A stretch of 62,920 nucleotides of DNA from CALOCV01 sp942491955 (lineage in GTDB: Bacteria; Chlamydiota; Chlamydiia; Chlamydiales; CALOCV01): positions 1 to 62,920 of the forward strand of contig CALOCV010000046.1 in NCBI GenBank assembly GCA_942491955.1. The letters run 5' to 3'. A program made the translations under genes and the position numbers. The notes under the pieces were generated by a model. That model saw only the letters and a list, made by a program, of their open reading frames with translations, was not told the origin of the DNA and ran no database searches. This document shows, piece after piece, positions 27,336 to 36,392 of the stretch (positions within the stretch are counted from its first letter, which is position 1; the number at the start of each line of letters is the position of its first letter).

Positions 27336-27442
27336 ATTTAGAAGTCATCGACAACAGTAACTTGGTCTATTTTAAAAGAAGTGACTGTATGATAATGTCC
27401 TAAAGAGACGTGTTCTTTGAACCAACATGCAGAGCACCAAGG

Positions 27443-27561
27443 ATACTCCTCTGCATTTACGACCTTTCACTCCTTGATGAGCTGGGGTTTGCCGGTATTG
27501 ATTCGTGGATGAGTGGTGAGCTCGACCTATGGCACAAGCACTCGGTTACACAAAAATCGTA
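27443..27561 (+). pseudogene. Duplicated 3' tail of the 25584-26611 gene
   Basis: Translates as IYDLSLLDELGFAG, then DSWMSGELDLWHKHSV, nearly identical to the tail of the upstream gene, and ends QKS-stop. There is no start or N-terminal part. The toxin-antitoxin pair lies between the two tails, as if an insertion duplicated or recombined with this gene end. Confidence 0.65.
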
Positions 27562-27641
27562 ATTTACTTTTCTTAAAAAAACCATTAAAATGAAGAGGCT
27601 TGTAAAAAACTATCTACTTAAACAATTTGAAGGGAAAACGA

Positions 27642-27902
27642 GTGCCTGAGATCAGTCGATTTCTTGGTATCATCATTGCGATGTACTACAAAGAACACAA
27701 TCCCCCACATTTTCATGTGCGCTACAATGCGTATAAAGCGACCATTTCCATTAATGATCTTGCCCTATTAGATGGAAAGCTACCTCCAAAAGTGTTAGGT
27801 TTGGTAATTGAATGGGCGAGTATGCACCAAGAATCCTTAATAGAGGATTGGCAGTTAGCAGAAAAATTCGCTGAGCTAAAGAAAATTCCTCCATTGGAGT
27901 AA
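27642..27902 (+). CDS. DUF4160 protein
   Basis: From the GTG at 27642 (86 residues): PEISRFLGIIIAMYYKEH, then NPPHFHVRYNAY and a C-terminal LIEDWQLAEK helix are the DUF4160 pattern. The frame is open 15 bases upstream, but family members begin with PxISRF. Six bases separate it from the DUF2442 gene; the two families are often paired and are suspected to be a toxin-antitoxin-like module, with no proven activity known to me. Confidence 0.8.
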   Translation: MPEISRFLGIIIAMYYKEHNPPHFHVRYNAYKATISINDLALLDGKLPPKVLGLVIEWASMHQESLIEDWQLAEKFAELKKIPPLE

Positions 27903-27908
27903 TAAAAT

Positions 27909-28157
27909 ATGTTATACGACGTAGTCGAAGTAAAAGTGATTAAAAATTATATACTTTTTTTGCGCTTCGAAAACAACGTGCAAGGAGATATCGATATTTC
28001 TACGGTTATTCCTTTTAAAGGAATTTTTTCAAAGTTACAAGACAAAGATTACTTTACAACTGTCTCCGTAAATAAAGAATTAGGAACCATTGTTTGGGAC
28101 AATGGTGCTGATCTTTCACCTGAATATTTGTATTCGATGATTTCTACAAGACAATGA
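27909..28157 (+). CDS. DUF2442 protein
   Basis: 82 residues; YDVVEVKVIKNYILFLRFENN and IVWDNGADLSPEYLY match DUF2442, a small beta-rich domain common beside DUF4160. Same operon as the preceding gene. Function unknown; a partner or antitoxin role is inferred from the pairing. Confidence 0.8.
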   Translation: MLYDVVEVKVIKNYILFLRFENNVQGDIDISTVIPFKGIFSKLQDKDYFTTVSVNKELGTIVWDNGADLSPEYLYSMISTRQ

Positions 28158-28665
28158 ACAGTAGGGATTACGTCCATTAAAAACTTGCGTTAATTGATTT
28201 GATACAACAAACTTGATATTCCTTCAAAAGGGCATCCTTCATGAAGTTAGACAATTACATCAAAACGATGCAGCTTGAAAACAAGCTGATCGGTTTCAAT
28301 CAGTTGTTGAACACAGAGCCGAAAGATGCTCTGCTTCGTACAGAAGTCTCTTTTTGAGGTGGTAGAAGAGTTCGCATCAAGGGATATGAGGGATCTGTTT
28401 CTCTCGACAAGATTGCCCTAAAGCTATGCTCTTCGGGTAGAAAACGGTGTGATTCGGATGATTTGACGACAGAAGGCTTTTTTCGTGGTTACAGCAAAGA
28501 GAAATTTGCTTCCGAGTTTGGCGATGAAAGAAATGGGGAGATTACATCCATGTCTAATGGATCCTTTGGCCCACCGCCGCGCATACTCGCACCCGAAGAA
28601 AAAATTCGAGCAAAGCACTCGCCTCCATCATAAGAAGACTTTGCTCTTGTCATTCATTTGGTATA
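28158..28665. other. Gene remnants and repeat copy 2, no intact gene
   Basis: Contains a short open stretch from an ATG at 28241 (KLDNYIKTMQLENKLIGF..., stopping after about 40 codons), which may be a remnant of a mobile-element gene I cannot name, and the second copy of the ~100-bp repeat at 28538-28637. Otherwise no coding pattern is seen. Confidence 0.45.
28538..28637. repeat. Diverged ~100-bp direct repeat, copy 2
   Basis: Second copy of 27234-27335, just before GxxExxY cassette 2. Confidence 0.6.
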
Positions 28666-28703
28666 AAACGCAAAGAAGCAAAGACGGTAAGACGCAAAGA
28701 AAT
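28666..28703. repeat. Left inverted repeat of GxxExxY cassette 2
   Basis: 38 bp of AAAG cores at an 8-base period; matches 29078-29115 as an inverted repeat at 34 of 38 positions. The GxxExxY stop codon touches its inner edge. Confidence 0.8.
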
Positions 28704-29092
28704 TATTGGCCATTCACGACTCTATGGATCCCATCCTTAACGCAAGATTGACCGAAATTAGCTAGAAGACCTAGCTTAATTCCGGTTAGCCGAAGATAGG
28801 TTAAGAGCTGTGCTTTGTGAATATCATGTTCCTTTTCAGTTGCTTTAACTTCGATAATAACCTTATCCTCTACAAGGATATCAAGACATAGAGGATCTCT
28901 TACAATCGTATTTTTATATTTTACGGGGATAATGAGTTGTTTTTGGATTTGCAGCCCCCTTAATATTAACTCGTGACAAAGAGAGCTCTCATATATACCC
29001 TCAAGAAGACCCGGACCCCCTAACGTGCGATGGACCTCAATTGCAGCTCCAATAATTTCATATGAAATCTCATCTTCATTTCTTTGCGCCAT
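28703..29092 (-). CDS. GxxExxY family protein (PD-(D/E)XK-like fold), cassette 2
   Basis: From the ATG at 29092 (129 residues), which lies inside the right inverted repeat, so the first codons (AQRNE) are repeat-encoded. Family motif GLLEGIY, then CLDILVED and VIIEVKA, giving the D...E-x-K nuclease pattern. The opening ISYEIIGAAIEVHRTLG is typical of the family. The protein is clearly diverged from the one in the IS, so the cassettes are not recent copies of each other, yet both have the same gene-plus-inverted-repeat design. Confidence 0.8.
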   Translation of the reverse strand: MAQRNEDEISYEIIGAAIEVHRTLGGPGLLEGIYESSLCHELILRGLQIQKQLIIPVKYKNTIVRDPLCLDILVEDKVIIEVKATEKEHDIHKAQLLTYLRLTGIKLGLLANFGQSCVKDGIHRVVNGQ

Positions 29093-29116
29093 TCCGTCTT
29101 TGCTCCTTTGCGTTTC
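29078..29116. repeat. Right inverted repeat of GxxExxY cassette 2
   Basis: Inverted partner of 28666-28703; carries the ATG of the GxxExxY gene. Confidence 0.8.
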
Positions 29117-29218
29117 ATTCATGTATGAAGGATATGATGTTAAAACACAGAAGAGTTTATGGCCACAATCATAAAAATTTTAATTCAAAAAACTATATTT
29201 AAGGAGACAACCCTGGTA

Positions 29219-30055
29219 GTGCGCTTTCTGCTTTTGCTTTTTTCCAGTAGTTTTTTTTCTATTTCTGGGAAAGAAGCGATTCCTTTGCACTTCACTTCAG
29301 AAAAAATCCCCTATTGTGAAGGATCGATCGATGGGTGCACCTATCATATATGGATCGATTTAGGAAGGGCTGTATCGCAATTTGATCAAGAAAAGGTGCC
29401 GGAAAAAGCACTCTCTCCTCTCTACAAAAAATTCCGTCTCGTCAATTTCGAAGGGAAGAAAGAGATCCTTCAGGGATATACGATCCATCATCTTCGTCTA
29501 GGATCTTTTCTGTTCTCTCCCATTGATGTCGCTCCTCATGCGGGTGAAGGAGTTATTTACACTTTTTCTGAAGACACATCTACACACCGATCGCAATCTC
29601 CCTATCCATCCATTATTTTGGGAAATCCCGTCTTTGAAAACCAAGTCGTTCTCTTCGATTTTCCTTCCCATTCATTAACCCTCTTTGATTCAGGAGAATC
29701 TTATGCCTCTATAGTCAAAGATTGGATCGAGACAGACATCACCCCGGGTGCCGGAGTATGGACTATCGATGCGACCATCGAAAAAGAGCGGCGGACGTTT
29801 TGCCTAGACACCGCCTCTTCGCACAACTTTCTTTTTTCCGACAACGATGAAGAGCTCTTATCGCAACCTCTTTGCATCCAAAAAACCTCTCTTGATCATT
29901 TATTATTGGCTCAAGAACCACTTGCAGTGGGTCCCTTTTTTCGCATCAATCGCTCCGATTCTGATGTCGATGGATTACTCGGTGCTCCCTTCTTTTCCAC
30001 AAGACCCATCCTCATCGATTTTCCTCAGAGAAAAATGCACTTTCCTCTCGATTGA
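29219..30055 (+). CDS. Exported retropepsin-like aspartyl protease homologue
   Basis: A hydrophobic leader (RFLLLLFSSSFFS) suggests export. The body has a WIDLGRA stretch, a second FCLDTASSHNF with the D-T-A/G-S pattern of an aspartic protease flap site, and DGLLGAPFF, similar to the I-D-G-L-L-G turn of bacterial retropepsin-like proteins. Only one canonical DT(G/A)S is visible, so activity is uncertain. Start unclear: AAGGAG at 29201-29206 could serve a CTG at 29213 or the GTG at 29219; the frame is open to 29159. Confidence 0.55.
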   Translation: MRFLLLLFSSSFFSISGKEAIPLHFTSEKIPYCEGSIDGCTYHIWIDLGRAVSQFDQEKVPEKALSPLYKKFRLVNFEGKKEILQGYTIHHLRLGSFLFSPIDVAPHAGEGVIYTFSEDTSTHRSQSPYPSIILGNPVFENQVVLFDFPSHSLTLFDSGESYASIVKDWIETDITPGAGVWTIDATIEKERRTFCLDTASSHNFLFSDNDEELLSQPLCIQKTSLDHLLLAQEPLAVGPFFRINRSDSDVDGLLGAPFFSTRPILIDFPQRKMHFPLD

Positions 30056-30081
30056 TGACACGCCCTAAAAAAAGCGAATGA

Positions 30082-32012
30082 TTAAAAATACCAGACGACA
30101 ATAATCGGTGCATTTTTAACTCCTTTGACTTGATAGTTGAGGAAAGAATAATCTCCTTTTAATTTTTCTAAATCCGTTGCAACACTTTTTTCGTTCATCT
30201 TCCATGATGGAGGAATTTCCAGTTCAATGGTTCGTCCTGTTAATTCGTCTAAAGTACTTTTCCTTGTAGCAAAGGCTTGGAGAAAATATTGAAATAATCG
30301 TTTTTGATCCTCTGTACATGCCTTTAATTTTTCAATGAATGCTTGTGCTTTATTCTGCTTCTCATCTGTCTCTAACAGCTTACCTTGATAATACGCTTCA
30401 TATAATTCTTTTTGTGTATCATTGCATACCAACGCTCTCATTAACCATGGTATGGTTACTTCAATTACAGGTAGTTCCTTTCCATTGCTAGGTTCTGGAG
30501 ATGTGTTCAATTTACTTAATTCTTTCCGCAACGTTGTCGCACTAAGTGAACGTGGCCTTGTAATAGGTTCCGGTGTTTTCCAAACCATTTCAACCAAGTC
30601 TTTATATTCTTTTCTTTCATCAGGAGAAGCTGCTGGTATTTTAATCATGTCGCTGCACAACAATTCTGCATGTTTTTTTCTATATTCTTCTCGCTTTTTG
30701 CTCAATGCAATAAATTCACCATAATCAAAAAATTGCTCCTGTGTTGGGAATAATTGTTCAATGGTTGCTATTGATGCAAAACAGCCATATGCCTTTCTTA
30801 GACTTCCCCTGTTCATTCCACACTTATCAACATAAGTTATTCCATCGCTTGTTAAATCAATAAGATTGTATTCGATGGTCTTTTCAGAAGCAGGAAAATT
30901 AACTGGAGCTGTATCTACCCATTTAAGATGTTGGGCAATCGTGTGCACTTGTCGAAGAAGTTCACTATGTATTGTAGGAAATTTTTCTTCCAACCATCGT
31001 AAACGACCTTCTTGCGCAATAAAATCCCCGTCACAATAAAGTGTTTTTTTTCGCTGGACCATGAAAAATCGATTACCAATCTTTTCTCCTTTTTTATTGT
31101 TCACTGGTACAGATGCTATCCGCTGAGCAGGTACACTTAATAAATAGAGGGGGTCTTGTTCATCTTTACAGCGTTGCATTGCCTTGTTAGCTACGGTAAT
31201 TCTTTCATTTATTTCGTTTTTTGTGCGAAGTTTTTTTCCATTCCAACCGAATTTTAGAATCAATCCTGGTCGGCTCTTTAAAGAAAAAACTAATTGATCC
31301 TGATCAATTATACTTGTTTCTTTTTTTGTTATTAATATTACGTTTTTAGGATCAGGCACTGCACCTTTGGTACAGTAATAACGATATACAGCATTAATTA
31401 AGTTCTGTTCTTTTTGATTAAAAGTCACCTCTTCATCAGTAATTTTTGGATCTTCAACATAAGCTGGTTTTTCACCTTTTGTCACTTTCTCCTTATGTTT
31501 TTCATAAAGTTTTATGAGATGCTCTTTTTCTTGTTCGATTTTTTGTTGTTCTTCTGTAAGGGGGCGCTTGATGACAATCGGCCTGAACTCTGACAAGGGA
31601 TCTGTTTCGCTGCCGGTTTCCGTTGTTTCTAGTGTCGTTTGTGTTTCTTTTGTTTCAAAAACAGGTGAGTCTGCAGGTGTCTTTTGCTTCCACTCCCAGC
31701 TGGATCCTGGGGCTTCTCTTCTGGGTTGTCTTTCAAAACGATTTTTTTCTCATTTAGTGGGGCAGGAGGTGGAACAGAATCTTTCTGTTTTTTATCCATA
31801 TGTTGTTGAGTAAAGTGTTTTTGAGCAACAAATGCCGCCCTCTCTCCCAAAGCAAAAAGAGGTCCAAGGATAGGAACATGCATCAAAACGGCAATAATCC
31901 GATGCCCTAAAGTCCCCTTTTTCCAGTGACGCACAGCATCGATTGGTGAAAACGGAAATAGAAATTTTTCAAACCTAGGTATTGCATAAGCAGGCAAAAA
32001 AGGATATTTCAT
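30082..32012 (-). CDS. Large protein of unknown function, one frameshift
   Basis: The first 127 codons (from 32012) hold a hydrophobic stretch (HRIIAVLMHVPILGPLFALGE) and a proline/lysine-rich linker. The frame breaks near 31690, where GSK is followed in the next frame by KTPADSPVFETKET...LSEFRPIVIKRPL, and runs to 30082. One lost A in an A-run restores a single frame of about 643 residues. The C-terminal 500 residues are charged, with no recognisable domain. The arrangement of membrane-proximal hydrophobic part and soluble tail resembles chlamydial host-interaction proteins, but that is conjecture. Confidence 0.6.
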
Positions 32013-32130
32013 AAGAAACCTCTGTTTTGTTGTGTAAGGGCGACGAGTGTATGCCAGAAAAACTTTTTTGTCACTTGCTGTTGATCGAGCGAATTGCTAT
32101 ACTTTTCTTTTTTATGGATGCAGATTTTCT

Positions 32131-32802
32131 ATGGAAGTACTTCCGACAACAACAAAAACAACTCTTGAGCTAACGGAGATGTTCGCTAGCATCCAAGGAG
32201 AATCGACATGGACGGGGTTGCCCACGACGTTCATCCGCACAGCGCGCTGCAACCTCCGTTGTTCGTGGTGCGACACGCCCTATTCCTTTCCTCGAGGCAA
32301 CTCTTACTCGTTAGAAGCCATTGTCCGACAAGTCGAGACCAATGGTCTTCTTCACGTCTGCATTACGGGAGGAGAACCCCTCCTTCAAGAAAACATCCAT
32401 CCCCTTATCCGTCAACTCGCTGACAAGGGCTATTGCGTCAGCATTGAGACAGGGGGCTCTCTCTCGACGGCATCGATCGACCCAAGAGCGAAAATCATTC
32501 TCGACATCAAGTGTCCTGGTAGCGGAATGGAACAGAAAAATCATTGGGAAAACCTATCCAACCTCCGTCCTCATGACGAAGTGAAATTCGTCATTAAAGA
32601 TCGCAATGATTACGATTGGGCCAAAGAGATCGCAACGACCTATCGCCTTTTCGAAAAAGAGTCTCCTCTTCTCTTCTCTCCTGTGCATCAGGTTCTCGAC
32701 CCACAAGATCTTATCGACTGGATTCTAAACGACCAACTCCCCGTCCGCCTCAACCTCCAAGTCCACAAATGGATCTGGTCACCGGAGACGCGCGGCGTAT
32801 GA
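32131..32802 (+). CDS. queE: 7-Carboxy-7-deazaguanine synthase
   Basis: Radical SAM enzyme of preQ0/queuosine synthesis. From the ATG at 32131 (223 residues): SIQGEST, then the cluster motif C40-x3-C44-x2-C47 (CNLRCSWC) and CITGGEPLLQ. QueE-type spacing and WSWDTPY-like context (SWCDTPYSF) support the call. The frame is open to 32047, but the extension is not QueE-like. The stop overlaps queC (ATGA), so both are one operon. The other queuosine genes are not in the window. Confidence 0.9.
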   Translation: MEVLPTTTKTTLELTEMFASIQGESTWTGLPTTFIRTARCNLRCSWCDTPYSFPRGNSYSLEAIVRQVETNGLLHVCITGGEPLLQENIHPLIRQLADKGYCVSIETGGSLSTASIDPRAKIILDIKCPGSGMEQKNHWENLSNLRPHDEVKFVIKDRNDYDWAKEIATTYRLFEKESPLLFSPVHQVLDPQDLIDWILNDQLPVRLNLQVHKWIWSPETRGV

Positions 32803-33455
32803 AAGCCATTATTTTATTTAGTGGGGGTACTGATTCCACTTTGGTGCTTGTCAAAGCTCTACGCGAAGGGAAAACGTGTTTGGCTCTTACCTTCGATTAT
32901 GGTCAGCGGCATGCGGTTGAACTCGATGCGGCACAAGCGCTTGCTACTCATTACAACGTACCGCAGAAAGTGATTTCCCTCCCTCCGTCTACCTTTGCCA
33001 AGTCTTCTCTTGTTGATGGCACTCCTCTCCCCAAAGATCGCTCTCCCGAAGAGATCCAGCAGGAAGGGATCTCAACGACCTATGTTCCGGCGCGCAACAC
33101 CCTTTTTTTAGCCTATGCCCTTGCCCAAGCGGAAATCGAAGAGGCCGATGAGATCCATTTTGGAGCCAATCGCCACGACTGGAACGGCTTTCCCGATTGC
33201 CAGCCCCTCTTCATCAAGCGCTTTCAAGCGTTGATTGATGTCGCTACGGCTCGATCGCTCCAAGGCCATCCTCCCCGCCTTATCACCCCCCTTCTTGAGA
33301 TGACAAAAGAAGAGATCTACGCTGCAGCGAAACACCACAAAATCCCTCTAGAACAAACGTGGAGCTGCTACGATCCAACGCCTTCTCGCACCCCCTGCCA
33401 ACGCTGTGATGCCTGTAGGCTCCGCAACCATGCCTTGGAGGTTGTGTATGCATAG
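32799..33455 (+). CDS. queC: 7-Cyano-7-deazaguanine synthase
   Basis: ATP-dependent conversion of 7-carboxy-7-deazaguanine to preQ0. From the ATG at 32799 (218 residues): PP-loop SGGTDST at 8-14, DYGQRH, YVPARN near residue 95, and a C-terminal zinc site with four cysteines in WSCYDP and TPCQRCDACRLR. Full length. Start chosen because it overlaps the queE stop and begins right before the PP-loop. Confidence 0.93.
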   Translation: MKAIILFSGGTDSTLVLVKALREGKTCLALTFDYGQRHAVELDAAQALATHYNVPQKVISLPPSTFAKSSLVDGTPLPKDRSPEEIQQEGISTTYVPARNTLFLAYALAQAEIEEADEIHFGANRHDWNGFPDCQPLFIKRFQALIDVATARSLQGHPPRLITPLLEMTKEEIYAAAKHHKIPLEQTWSCYDPTPSRTPCQRCDACRLRNHALEVVYA

Positions 33456-33619
33456 TTTGCAGCACGAAGAGAACGTTTCTGTAATTTCTCCCATCTCTTA
33501 TTTGTTTTGTTGCTCTTTCTCTCCGCAGTTTCCTCTTTTTTTGCGCGAAAGTGGTAGTTTTCGCGCAAAAACAAGGAAACTATGGCACGACTATCGCTAT
33601 AAACCGACGACAAATGCAA

Positions 33620-33662
33620 GGCCGCAAAGCGGCCGCGGGGGGTTTTGGGGGACAGGTCCCCC
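33620..33662. repeat. Two adjacent GC-rich hairpins, REP-like, at the marC leader
   Basis: GGCCGC-AAA-GCGGCC (33620-33634) and GGGGGAC-AG-GTCCCCC (33647-33662) are perfect hairpins directly before the marC ATG at 33664. The second resembles the palindrome at 11039-11058. The second hairpin leaves no free SD, so it could limit translation of marC, or the two may simply be REP insertions. Confidence 0.5.
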
Positions 33663-33663
33663 C

Positions 33664-34260
33664 ATGTTGAACATCATCCAACTCGCTATTACGATTTTTC
33701 TTGTTACCAACCCGATAGGCAATGCGCCAGCGATTTTGGCATTGGTGAAATCGTTTCCCATTGCCAAGCAACGGTGGATTTTATTGAGGGAGGGTATTGT
33801 CTCCTTATGTCTTGCTCTTTTCTTCCTTTTTTTAGGAGAGGGTTTTCTCTCTTTGATTGAGGTGAGGGATTATACCGTGAGTTTTGCAGGGGGGATTTTA
33901 CTTGTCATTGTCGCTCTTGATATGATTTTTGCTCACCATGCCCATCTCGTTGAGAAGAATAACGGTCAACATGAGCCTTTTATTGTCCCTATTGCAACAC
34001 CACTGCTTTCGGGACCGGGTACTTTGTCGATCATTATGTTATTGAGTCATGAGGTAACGTATCTTTTTTCCTTGGTGATTGCCGTTGCTATTTCATCTTT
34101 GGGAGTGATTGGGATCCTTCTCCTCTCTCCCTTGTTGTTACAAAAAATGGGGAAGAGAGGTCTTTCCATTCTTGAGCAATTGATGGGACTCATCGTGTGC
34201 TTGCTTGGTGTGCAGATGATCATCGATGGAATCAACAAATTAATTGGAGCAAAAGGTTAA
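33664..34260 (+). CDS. MarC-family membrane protein 1
   Basis: 198 residues with six membrane helices. The first helix has the NPIGNAPAIL signature of MarC/UPF0056 proteins, and PIATPLLSGPGTLSIIM is the second conserved block. The frame is open to 33406, but that part runs through queC and the hairpins. MarC proteins are of unknown function; an old link to multidrug resistance is not supported. Five bases separate it from a paralogue of identical length. Confidence 0.8.
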   Translation: MLNIIQLAITIFLVTNPIGNAPAILALVKSFPIAKQRWILLREGIVSLCLALFFLFLGEGFLSLIEVRDYTVSFAGGILLVIVALDMIFAHHAHLVEKNNGQHEPFIVPIATPLLSGPGTLSIIMLLSHEVTYLFSLVIAVAISSLGVIGILLLSPLLLQKMGKRGLSILEQLMGLIVCLLGVQMIIDGINKLIGAKG

Positions 34261-34265
34261 CTCGT

Positions 34266-34862
34266 ATGCCGTTATTTACTATCATCCTTGTCCTTTTTTT
34301 CATCATGGACTCTTTTGGTAATTTAGGAACTTATGTCACCCTATTGGAGAGAATAGCTCCAGAAAGAAAGTATCGTTATGTGATCCGTGAGATGTTGATT
34401 GCTTTGTTTACAATGGTTTTTTTCCAGTTCTTGAGTCGATTTTTATTCGAATTTTTGCAAATTTCTGAGGTCAATATCCGCCTCTCATCGGGATTGATTT
34501 TGTTTCTTTATGCGATCAAAATCCTCTTTTCGTATCCCAGCAGTCCTCGCAAGCAAATCCCGCATAACCATGAAGAACCGTTCATCATCCCTCTTGCTAT
34601 TCCCCTCGTTGCAGGTCCGGGACTGTTGGCGACGATATTGCTTTTTGCTCGGCTCGAACAAAATGCGTTCATGATGTTTCTAGCGATCTGCATTGCGTGG
34701 TTAGCGACGTTTTGTGTCTTCCTTGCCGGTCCTTTTCTCTACCGTATCTTAGGGAAAAATGGTCTTCTTGCCATCGAAAAGTTGATGGGTATGGTGTTGA
34801 TATTGTTAGCGATTCAGCGCTTTCTCGATGGAGTACGGGTCTTTATTGGACAATACTCGTAA
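34266..34862 (+). CDS. MarC-family membrane protein 2
   Basis: Also 198 residues and six helices; DSFGNLGTYVTLL replaces the NPIGNAP block, and PLAIPLVAGPGLLATIL is the second block. This is a diverged tandem paralogue of the preceding gene, which suggests a heteromeric pair. ATG at 34266 chosen by length match and by helix start. Confidence 0.8.
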   Translation: MPLFTIILVLFFIMDSFGNLGTYVTLLERIAPERKYRYVIREMLIALFTMVFFQFLSRFLFEFLQISEVNIRLSSGLILFLYAIKILFSYPSSPRKQIPHNHEEPFIIPLAIPLVAGPGLLATILLFARLEQNAFMMFLAICIAWLATFCVFLAGPFLYRILGKNGLLAIEKLMGMVLILLAIQRFLDGVRVFIGQYS

Positions 34863-34882
34863 TCCCCATTCTAGGGCGTGTA

Positions 34883-35763
34883 TTACCCAACAGAAAACGA
34901 CGTGCGGTATCTTTCTACTCCGTAGAAAAGCAGTGCTGTTGCAATAATCAGGGCAAGGGATCTCTGCTCAAGAGCGTGTGTGATCTTGGGAATGATGGCA
35001 TGCATGGGAACCCCTCCCTCCCACTGCCAATAGGGCCAAAGCGCAGGCAATGCTCCGAACAAACACCCTGTCAGGAAGGCGTAGGTGGTGTTGGAATAAC
35101 GCGACAACATCCGTTGTATCACCCCAACAAATCCGATACCTCCAATAAGAACTCCCACACCGAAAGGGAATAAGATACGAAAAGCCGAGAAATCCCCAAT
35201 GCGAAGACGTGCTAATGCATCAATGATAAAAGGGTATGCCCCCATAACAACTAAGAGAGTGCTCCCGGAAATACCTGGTAATAATGCCGCACAAATAGCC
35301 AAAGCTCCACAAAGGAAAAAAAATACTTCCCAATGAAAAGGAAAAGAAATCCTTTCGAAATATTCATGAACCGCGGGCAGATACGAGATCCCAAATGTGA
35401 TAAAAGCCCCTATCGTTAAAAAAGAAAGAGAGAAGACTCCCCACTGTTGTACCCGACGGAAACACAAAGGAATCGAACCGATGATTCCTCCAAAAAAAAG
35501 GGAATAGAGCCAAGTGCGCGCTTCGTGATCATGCATCCAGCGAGAAAGGTGTGCGGGAAGGATAAAAAGAGAGATGGCGATCCCGCCTAACAAGGGAAAC
35601 AAAAAAGAGAGTCCTTCTCTTCTCCATCTCTTGAGATGGTTAATGAGATCGGAATAAATCCCTAGTAAAAAGGCTACAGTCCCTCCTGAAATTCCTGGAA
35701 CGACATCAGCGGCGCCAATTGCTAGCCCACTAAAAAAAGAGAGAGTAATTTTTTCCCTTTCAT
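34883..35763 (-). CDS. DUF368 polyprenyl-phosphate transporter (PopT-like), one frameshift
   Basis: The hallmark GAADVVPGISGGTVAFLLGIY is encoded at ~35635-35725, and the second inverted copy of the motif is LLPGISGSTLLVVMGAY. This family recycles undecaprenyl phosphate across the inner membrane. The ATG (35763-35761) directly follows the rodZ stop but goes out of frame after GKK; one missing A in the A-run near 35745 restores 293 residues. Otherwise only a shorter piece from 35602 is open. About eight membrane segments. Co-location with rodZ fits a cell-envelope role. Confidence 0.75.
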
Positions 35764-36183
35764 CTAAAAAACCTCAAAATACCGAGCAGCAAACCATGCG
35801 ACGAGCAGTACGCCACCGAAGAGAGCAATCCACACGGCATTGGGAAACCATTTGACATGGGTAACAGGGGTTCCTCTTTTCTCTAACGTACCGATTCCAT
35901 AGACAAAATCTTGGTTGTCAAGCCGCTGGAATAAGTCGGGATGTTCTCGAAGAATTTTTTCTCCATCGACTCCTAGATAGGTTGCGTATTGTTTGACAAA
36001 TCCTTGTGCATAGACGGGCGAGATCAATTTATGTACTGCCCCCTCTTCAATCGCTTGGAGATAGCTCATGCGTATCGATGTCGCATTCTCTGCCTCTTTG
36101 AGAGAGACATTGATTTCTTTTCGTCTCTGGCTGAGATCGCTACCGATCTGTTTGAACACTTGTATGCGCTCTTTCGTTATCAT
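35764..36183 (-). CDS. rodZ: RodZ-like helix-turn-helix membrane protein
   Basis: 139 residues. An N-terminal HTH domain (about 10-65; SDLSQRRKEINVSLKEAENATSI, YLQAIEEG, PVYAQGFVKQYATYLG) matches RodZ/HTH_25, followed by a membrane helix at about 113-133 and almost no periplasmic part. RodZ links MreB to the division/peptidoglycan machinery; chlamydiae, which divide with MreB, have a short form. Divergent from rnhC, a neighbourhood also known in Chlamydiaceae. Confidence 0.8.
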   Translation of the reverse strand: MITKERIQVFKQIGSDLSQRRKEINVSLKEAENATSIRMSYLQAIEEGAVHKLISPVYAQGFVKQYATYLGVDGEKILREHPDLFQRLDNQDFVYGIGTLEKRGTPVTHVKWFPNAVWIALFGGVLLVAWFAARYFEVF

Positions 36184-36392
36184 GTTTCGACTCCTAACAC
36201 AGACAACTTAACGGACATGAACGAATCATCCATTAATCATCATTTTTTTTCTTTTTTTGAAGAAACCAAGTTTCCCCAATTCTTTGTGACAGTTTACGCG
36301 ATCGATGAATTTGGTAATAGATGAGGGTGTTCAAAAGAGAACTTTTTGGTTATACTGGCATCTTTTTGCGACGAATATAACGCTTGTCGAAT

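Noticed and set aside
28485..28751. 88-codon frame across repeat copy 2 and the cassette repeat
   Set aside because: It is made mainly of repeat sequence and matches nothing recognisable.
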